This document shows, piece after piece, positions 1 through 5,753 of a stretch of 5,753 nucleotides of DNA. The DNA is from Candidatus Eiseniibacteriota bacterium. Its GTDB lineage: Bacteria; Eisenbacteria; RBG-16-71-46. The DNA is taken from assembly GCA_023249815.1 (NCBI GenBank), contig JAHFBX010000218.1:1-5753 (forward strand), in the 5' to 3' direction. Below the pieces are notes generated by a model. It ran no database searches and was not told the DNA's origin. It was given only the letters and a program-made list of their open reading frames with translations. How positions within the stretch are numbered: the first letter of the stretch is position 1; every line of letters begins with the position of its first letter. The translations under genes were made by a program, and so were the position numbers.

Positions 1-67
1 GAGACGCGGAACGGCAACCCCTAGAGGAGGAGCGCCACCGCCGCGTTAGGCGGGGGCCACAGTCCCC
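1..67 (+). promoter_or_regulatory. clpC leader with distant Shine-Dalgarno and possible upstream gene end
   Basis: The purine-rich AGAGGAGGAG at 23-32 is a strong Shine-Dalgarno match, but it lies 35 bases before the clpC ATG and no ATG, GTG or TTG follows it at normal distance. A weaker GGCGGGGG sits at 49-56. CCGCC (38-42) can pair with GGCGG (49-53), extended by C35-C36 with G54-G55 across a bulged A. Alternatively GGGG (53-56) can pair with CCCC (64-67), just before the ATG. The two folds exclude each other. The clpC frame has a TAG at 47-49 and another frame has a TAG at 22-24; either could end an upstream gene whose body is outside the window. No -35/-10 promoter is visible. Confidence 0.4.
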
Positions 68-2539
<2,472 letters not shown>

Positions 2540-2564
2540 CCGCCCGCGGGAAGCTGCGCTGATT

Positions 2565-2595
2565 GCCGCTGGGCTCCCGCGCGGGGCCCGGCGGT
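2565..2595 (+). terminator. 13-bp GC-rich hairpin downstream of clpC, candidate terminator
   Basis: Bases 2565-2577 pair with 2583-2595 without interruption, leaving a 5-base loop CGCGC (2578-2582). Ten pairs are Watson-Crick and three are G.U (2565/2595, 2570/2590, 2575/2585). Those three become A.C mismatches in the opposite strand, so the structure is meant for, or only stable in, the clpC-direction transcript. It begins 25 bases after the clpC stop. There is no U tract after the stem, so it is not a canonical intrinsic terminator; it could be a U-less terminator, an RNA-stabilising 3' end or a processing site. Confidence 0.5.
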
Positions 2596-2611
2596 TGGCG
2601 TCTCCGGGAGC

Positions 2612-2627
2612 TTCGCCGACAGGCGGA
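2612..2627 (+). other. Small 6-bp RNA hairpin in the clpC-bamA gap
   Basis: TTCGCC at 2612-2617 pairs with GGCGGA at 2622-2627 around a GACA tetraloop; one pair is U.G in + strand RNA. It lies 16 bases after the larger hairpin. In DNA this rich in G and C, a stem of this size can arise by chance. Confidence 0.25.
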
Positions 2628-2681
2628 ACGCGAACCGCTGGAACGGGGTAGGAGAACGCGCCTTCCACGCCGGGCGCGCGC

Positions 2682-2706
2682 TGGACAAGGGCGGCGCTCT
2701 TGTCCA
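2682..2706 (+). other. 11-bp hairpin with perfect GGACAAG/CTTGTCC arms
   Basis: T2682 to C2692 pair with G2696 to A2706, leaving a 3-base GGC loop. The outer eight pairs, including GGACAAG (2683-2689) with CTTGTCC (2699-2705), are Watson-Crick, and the one G.U pair (2690/2698) again favours + strand RNA. It contains A/T pairs, so it is less likely than the other stems to reflect base composition alone. It ends 114 bases before the bamA start. It could be part of a bamA leader, a second terminator without a U tract, or a DNA operator half-site pair (arms 9 bases apart). No downstream U run is present. Confidence 0.4.
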
Positions 2707-2807
2707 TCATCGCGTGTCAACTCCCCCCAGCACTGGCCACGCCGCCCGCCTCGCGGTCGCAGGGACGCCGTTCCCGAGGGTGTGGGCTGGGAACCTGCCG
2801 TGGCCAC

Positions 2808-2814
2808 AGGAGAG
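2808..2814 (+). promoter_or_regulatory. bamA ribosome binding site that favours a TTG start
   Basis: AGGAGAG ends 6 bases before the TTG at 2821 but 21 bases before the in-frame ATG at 2836, and nothing purine-rich lies directly before that ATG. The spacing therefore supports the TTG. CCTG (2794-2797) could pair with CAGG (2807-2810) and partly cover the site, though the stem has only four pairs. Confidence 0.6.
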
Positions 2815-2820
2815 CTTCGA

Positions 2821-5238
2821 TTGCCCGAACCTTCGATGTCGAAAGCCAGGTCCCGGCGCACGTTCTGGCTTGAGGCACTGGCTCTCGCCTGCGTGTGCCT
2901 CGGCGGGGCACGCCTGGCGGCCGCCCAGACCCCGACCGAGCCGACTCCGCAGCCGGCTGCCGAGGCACCGTCGGCTCCGCCCGTCATCGGCAACATCCGC
3001 GTCCAGGGGAACGCATTCGTGGACTCGACGCGCATCCTGCGCACGTTCGAGGTGCACGCCGGTATGACGTTCGCGTCGGACATGGTGCGACGGGGCCTGC
3101 GAAAGCTCGGCGCGCTCGGACTGTTCTCGAACTACCGCGTCGACCAGTACAAGCACCCGGATGAGAACGTCGTGGACCTCGTCATCGTCGTGACCGAACG
3201 GCCGCGCATCGCGCAGATCTCGTTCGAGGGTCAGAAACAGCGCGAGGACGCCGACCTCGAGAAGAAGCTGTTCCTGAAGGTCGGGGAGACCTACTCGCCG
3301 ACGTCCGCGGCGAACCAGGTGGACTCGCTGATCCACTACTACCGCGAGGAGGGCTTTCCGCGCGCGCGCATCACGAGCCAGGCGGACTCGCTCGAGGGGC
3401 GTAACGAGGTGCATCTCAGGTTCCTCGTCAACGAGGGCGAGAAGGTGCGCATCACGAGCGTGCGGTTCGAGGGACGCGAGGCGTTCCCCGAGAAGCGACT
3501 GCGCAAGGTCATGAAGACGAAGCCGAAGTGGTTCCTGGGCGGCGGCCAGTTGAAGGACGAGACGTTCGAGGAGGATCGCGAGAAGCTCGAGGGCTGGTAC
3601 CACGACCACGGCTACCGCGACATGACCGTGGCATCGTTCCAATTGGACCCTGGCGCCGAACCGCGCGCGCTCACGCTCACCGTGAAGCTGGTCGAGGGCC
3701 GGCGCTATCTCCAGGGCTCGACGGCGTGGAGCGGCAACCAGGTCGTGAACACGACCGAGCTGGAGAAGGCGTGGCCCAAGAAGGGCGGGCCGCTCTACAG
3801 CAAGGCGCGCATCCAGAAGGCCGTGGGCGATGCCTATGGCGCGTACGCCGAACAGGGGTACCTCTACGTCAGCCTGGAACCGCGCGAGACCGTCGTGAGG
3901 GATTCCGTCGTGGACGTGGAGTTCGGTATCACGGAGGGCGCGCCGTCGCACGTGCGACGCCTGAGCATCACCGGCAACAAGGGCACGCGCGAGAAGGTCA
4001 TCCGTCGCGAGATCAGCGTCCGTGAGGGCGATCGTTTCCGCCGCTCGGCGCTGCTGCGTAGCCGCGACGACGTCATGCGGCTCGGCATCTTCACCGAAGT
4101 GACGCCCGACTTCACGCCGGCCGAGAGCAGCGACGTGGACCTCGTGTTCCGCGTCACCGAGAAGCAGGTGGGCACCGCGTCCGCGGGCGCCGGCTACACG
4201 AACGAGGCCGGGCTCACGGGCTTCCTCGAGATCGGGCACAACAACGTGCTCGGCAATGGTCAGCAGCTGTCGCTCCACCTGGAGCGTGGCGGGCGACGCG
4301 AGGACTACCAGCTGAGCTTCACCGAGCCGTGGTTCCACGACTCGCCCACGCTGCTCGGCTTCTCCGCCTACAACACGTTCCGCGTCCTGGACGAGTTCGA
4401 TCAGAAGCGCCGCGGTCTCTCGGGCCGCATCGGCCGCCCGCTGCCGTGGCCGGACTTCGCGCGTGGGTCCTTCTCATACACGTTCGAGGGACTGCGCTTC
4501 ACGAACGTGAGGTCCGGGATCCAGCTTGGCGGCATCCGCGTCGGCGAGGAGGAGTTGACGAGCACGCTCGAGACGAACTTCCTCCGCAACAGCACGGACA
4601 ACCCGTTCTACCCCACGAAGGGGACACGGCTCACCGCGAATGACGAGTTCACGGGCGGACTGTTCGGAGGCGATCTCCACTATCATCGCCATCGCTACGA
4701 AGGCCGCGCGTACCTGCCGTCGTTCCACAAGCGCGTGACGACGATGATGCGCCTCCGCGTCGGCACCGTGAACGGCTACCCGTGGAAGCACCAGATCGTG
4801 CCGGACTACTCGCGTTTCCGGCTGGGCGGCGGCAACACGCCGGACCCGCTTCGCGGCTACGACGACTACCAGGTCGTGCCACCGAAGTTCTCGCGCTACG
4901 ACACGACCTACTTCGACTTCGACCGCAACGACGGCAAGGACACGACGAGCGTCTCGCGCGTGCGCTACCCGGGCGGGCGCTACCTGACGCTATTCACGAT
5001 GGAGCAGCAGTTCCCGATTGCCCACCCTCTGCACGGTGTGCTTTTCTTCGACGCCGGAAACGTCTGGGACCTGCGCCGCGAGATCCAGCCTTTCGACCTC
5101 AAAGTGGGCGCGGGGCTCGGGTTCCGCATGGAGATCCCGCTGCTCGGCAACATCGGGTTCGACTACGGGTATGGCTTCCATCGCGACGACAAACCGCGAT
5201 GGACTGGGCATTTCATGCTCGGCAACGTGAACTTCTAG
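2821..5238 (+). CDS. bamA: BamA, outer-membrane protein assembly factor
   Basis: BamA is the central Omp85-family subunit of the BAM complex, which folds and inserts beta-barrel proteins into the outer membrane. From the TTG start the protein has 805 residues, close to the family norm. Residues 1-35 look like a signal peptide (basic SKARSRR, hydrophobic core, LAAA then Q36); the cysteines at 24 and 26 do not sit in a proper lipobox. Q36-P53 is a Pro/Ala linker. Five POTRA domains follow at about 54-127, 129-206, 207-294, 295-373 and 374-447; each ends in a beta strand before an EG/TE turn. The 16-strand barrel spans about 448-805. It has the loop-6 LRGY (677-680), equivalent to the usual VRGF motif with the conserved Arg, the FFDAGNVWD strand (742-750) and a C-terminal Phe that serves as the beta-signal. 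Residues 691-719 form an Asp/Thr/Arg-rich loop, probably extracellular. The start could instead be the ATG at 2836 (800 residues); both give a signal peptide. skp lies 12 bases downstream, as in many diderms. Confidence 0.96.
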   Translation: MPEPSMSKARSRRTFWLEALALACVCLGGARLAAAQTPTEPTPQPAAEAPSAPPVIGNIRVQGNAFVDSTRILRTFEVHAGMTFASDMVRRGLRKLGALGLFSNYRVDQYKHPDENVVDLVIVVTERPRIAQISFEGQKQREDADLEKKLFLKVGETYSPTSAANQVDSLIHYYREEGFPRARITSQADSLEGRNEVHLRFLVNEGEKVRITSVRFEGREAFPEKRLRKVMKTKPKWFLGGGQLKDETFEEDREKLEGWYHDHGYRDMTVASFQLDPGAEPRALTLTVKLVEGRRYLQGSTAWSGNQVVNTTELEKAWPKKGGPLYSKARIQKAVGDAYGAYAEQGYLYVSLEPRETVVRDSVVDVEFGITEGAPSHVRRLSITGNKGTREKVIRREISVREGDRFRRSALLRSRDDVMRLGIFTEVTPDFTPAESSDVDLVFRVTEKQVGTASAGAGYTNEAGLTGFLEIGHNNVLGNGQQLSLHLERGGRREDYQLSFTEPWFHDSPTLLGFSAYNTFRVLDEFDQKRRGLSGRIGRPLPWPDFARGSFSYTFEGLRFTNVRSGIQLGGIRVGEEELTSTLETNFLRNSTDNPFYPTKGTRLTANDEFTGGLFGGDLHYHRHRYEGRAYLPSFHKRVTTMMRLRVGTVNGYPWKHQIVPDYSRFRLGGGNTPDPLRGYDDYQVVPPKFSRYDTTYFDFDRNDGKDTTSVSRVRYPGGRYLTLFTMEQQFPIAHPLHGVLFFDAGNVWDLRREIQPFDLKVGAGLGFRMEIPLLGNIGFDYGYGFHRDDKPRWTGHFMLGNVNF

Positions 5239-5240
5239 CC

Positions 5241-5244
5241 AGGA
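5241..5244 (+). promoter_or_regulatory. skp ribosome binding site
   Basis: AGGA begins two bases after the bamA stop codon and ends 6 bases before the skp ATG at 5251. The tight fit supports both the chosen start and co-transcription with bamA. Confidence 0.55.
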
Positions 5245-5250
5245 CCAACC

Positions 5251-5753
5251 ATGAACCGGGAGCCGAGAGGAACCGAACGTCGCGAGGGATGGGGCGCGCG
5301 CGCGCGAGCGGTGCTGCTCGCCGCGACGCTCGCGGTGGTCGTCGCGCCATCGGCGCACGCCCAGACGCGCGTCGGCTACATCGACTCCGCGCGCATCTGG
5401 ATCGAATTCAAGACCGCGCAGGAGGCCCAGCAGCGCTTCGAGCGCCAGGTGCAGGGCTGGCGCGACGAGGCGGCCGAGAAGGAGAAGCTCGTGACCGACC
5501 TGCGCAAGGATGTGCGCGACCAGAGTCCGGTCCTCTCGGCGCTCAAGCGCCAGGAGCAGGAGTCCGCACTGCAGCGCGCGATCAGTGATTACGAGGGCTT
5601 CGTCCAGGAGGTCTGGGGCGCGAACGTACTGGCCACCCAGGAGAACACCCGCGCCACCGAGGAGATCGTGTCGCTCGTGCGCCGCGTGGTCGAGAAGATC
5701 GCCGGTCAGCGTGGACTCGACCTCGTGCTCGACGCGAACTCGGGATTCATCAT
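5251..5753 (+). CDS. skp: Skp/OmpH-family periplasmic chaperone, 3' end cut by window
   Basis: Skp trimers hold unfolded outer-membrane proteins in a cavity formed by coiled-coil arms and deliver them to BamA. The reading frame is open from the ATG to the window edge, giving 167 full residues. A signal peptide covers residues 1-37: an unusually long basic stretch (about 1-20), a hydrophobic core (21-32) and a PSAHA site before Q38. RVGYIDSARI (40-49) matches the first beta strand of the family (KIAYVD-like). Residues 50-150 are almost entirely charged, Gln- and Glu-rich helix, as expected for the two-helix arm. LDLVLDANSG (156-165) matches the family's closing beta strand, so only a few tens of residues should be missing. 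The gene follows bamA by 12 bases and probably shares its operon. The Arg pair at 10-11 does not fit a Tat motif. The family assignment is firm, although individual Skp/OmpH proteins are poorly conserved in sequence. Confidence 0.9.
   Translation, partial: MNREPRGTERREGWGARARAVLLAATLAVVVAPSAHAQTRVGYIDSARIWIEFKTAQEAQQRFERQVQGWRDEAAEKEKLVTDLRKDVRDQSPVLSALKRQEQESALQRAISDYEGFVQEVWGANVLATQENTRATEEIVSLVRRVVEKIAGQRGLDLVLDANSGFI

Larger units (their letters stand above)
2540..2820. other. Structured non-coding gap between clpC and bamA
   Basis: This 281-base interval is as GC-rich as the genes around it. The bamA frame is open back to a TTG at 2563, but the peptide it would add is Arg/Pro/Gly-rich, resembles no family I recognise and would bury the BamA signal peptide more than 90 residues inside the protein, so I read it as non-coding. 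It contains three + strand hairpins (listed separately) and a weaker one, GTTCCC (2770-2775) with GGGAAC (2789-2794). There is a short alternating GC run at 2674-2681 and three GAACG words near 2626, 2641 and 2654. TGGCCAC occurs twice, at 2734 and 2801. I see no AT-rich promoter, tRNA, or known riboswitch. Confidence 0.6.

Noticed and set aside
1..60. CIRCE or CtsR operator before clpC
   Set aside because: No match to the TTAGCACTC inverted repeat or to the AGGTCAAA-type direct repeat; the visible upstream sequence is also very short.
2700..2729. TTGTCC as a sigma-70 -35 box
   Set aside because: The position 17 bases downstream is a run of C, not a TATAAT-like sequence, and the hexamer is already explained by the hairpin arm.
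2563..2820. N-terminal extension of BamA from the TTG at 2563
   Set aside because: It adds a Pro/Arg/Gly-rich peptide with no recognisable domain, spans three hairpins, has no ribosome binding site and would put the signal peptide in the interior of the protein.
2789..2820. GGGAACC as a sigma-E-like (ECF) -35 box for bamA
   Set aside because: A -10 at the usual distance would fall on or after the ribosome binding site, leaving almost no leader before the start codon, and no matching -10 motif is present.
2884..2900. Lipoprotein signal in BamA from Cys24 or Cys26
   Set aside because: The residues before each Cys do not form a proper lipobox, and a standard LAAA-Q cleavage site follows.
2707..4338. 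543-residue open frame on the minus strand opposite bamA
   Set aside because: It mirrors the coding frame of bamA in very GC-rich DNA, where stops are rare in the antisense frames. Its composition is dominated by Arg, Leu, Val, Ala and His with no domain, and bamA is unquestionably real.
5294..5304. Alternating GC tract as a Z-DNA or regulatory element
   Set aside because: It encodes Ala-Arg codons of the Skp signal peptide and is expected at this base composition.
5278..5310. Tat signal in Skp based on the Arg pair at residues 10-11
   Set aside because: The residues around the pair do not fit the Tat consensus, and Skp proteins are exported by Sec.
4782..5588. 268-residue + strand frame spanning the bamA end and skp start
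   Set aside because: It runs out of frame through two recognised genes and its peptide is Arg/Ala/Gly-rich without any motif.

Overview
This is a very GC-rich, gene-dense stretch. All three recognisable genes lie on the + strand: a complete clpC (68-2539), a complete bamA (2821-5238) and the 5' part of skp/ompH (5251 to the window edge). The last two encode an outer-membrane assembly protein and its periplasmic chaperone, so the organism has two membranes. ClpC with a UVR-containing middle domain is more typical of Firmicutes, Actinobacteria and Cyanobacteria, but it also occurs in several high-GC diderm phyla. The combination suggests something in or near the Gemmatimonadota / Eisenbacteria / FCB-like or deltaproteobacterial groups, possibly from a metagenome. 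This is inference; no phylogenetic marker was tested.

Layout. Positions 1-67 hold a short leader for clpC, possibly overlapping the end of an unseen upstream gene. A strong purine-rich stretch lies too far from the ATG, and two alternative hairpins lie between them. clpC encodes a full two-ring AAA+ unfoldase with every expected motif, including the N-domain glutamates equivalent to those that bind phosphoarginine in Bacillus ClpC and an LGF ClpP-docking tripeptide. The 281-base gap at 2540-2820 has no convincing gene but holds three hairpins whose G.U pairs fit only the + strand RNA. The first, right after the clpC stop, is a plausible terminator or 3'-end element without a U tract. bamA probably starts at a TTG at 2821, placed ideally behind an AGGAGAG. 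skp follows bamA after 12 bases with its own ribosome binding site and is cut by the window end.

Function. ClpC acts in the cytoplasm with ClpP in protein quality control. BamA inserts beta-barrel proteins into the outer membrane, and Skp carries unfolded barrel proteins across the periplasm to it, so bamA-skp form a functional pair and probably an operon. clpC is likely a separate or only loosely linked unit, given the structured gap.

I see no mobile element, CRISPR array, RNA gene of a known class, or unknown multi-gene system. This is mainly conserved housekeeping DNA. The points most worth checking are the structured clpC-bamA gap, the clpC leader, the implied phosphoarginine link, the TTG start of bamA and a possible internal start in clpC.
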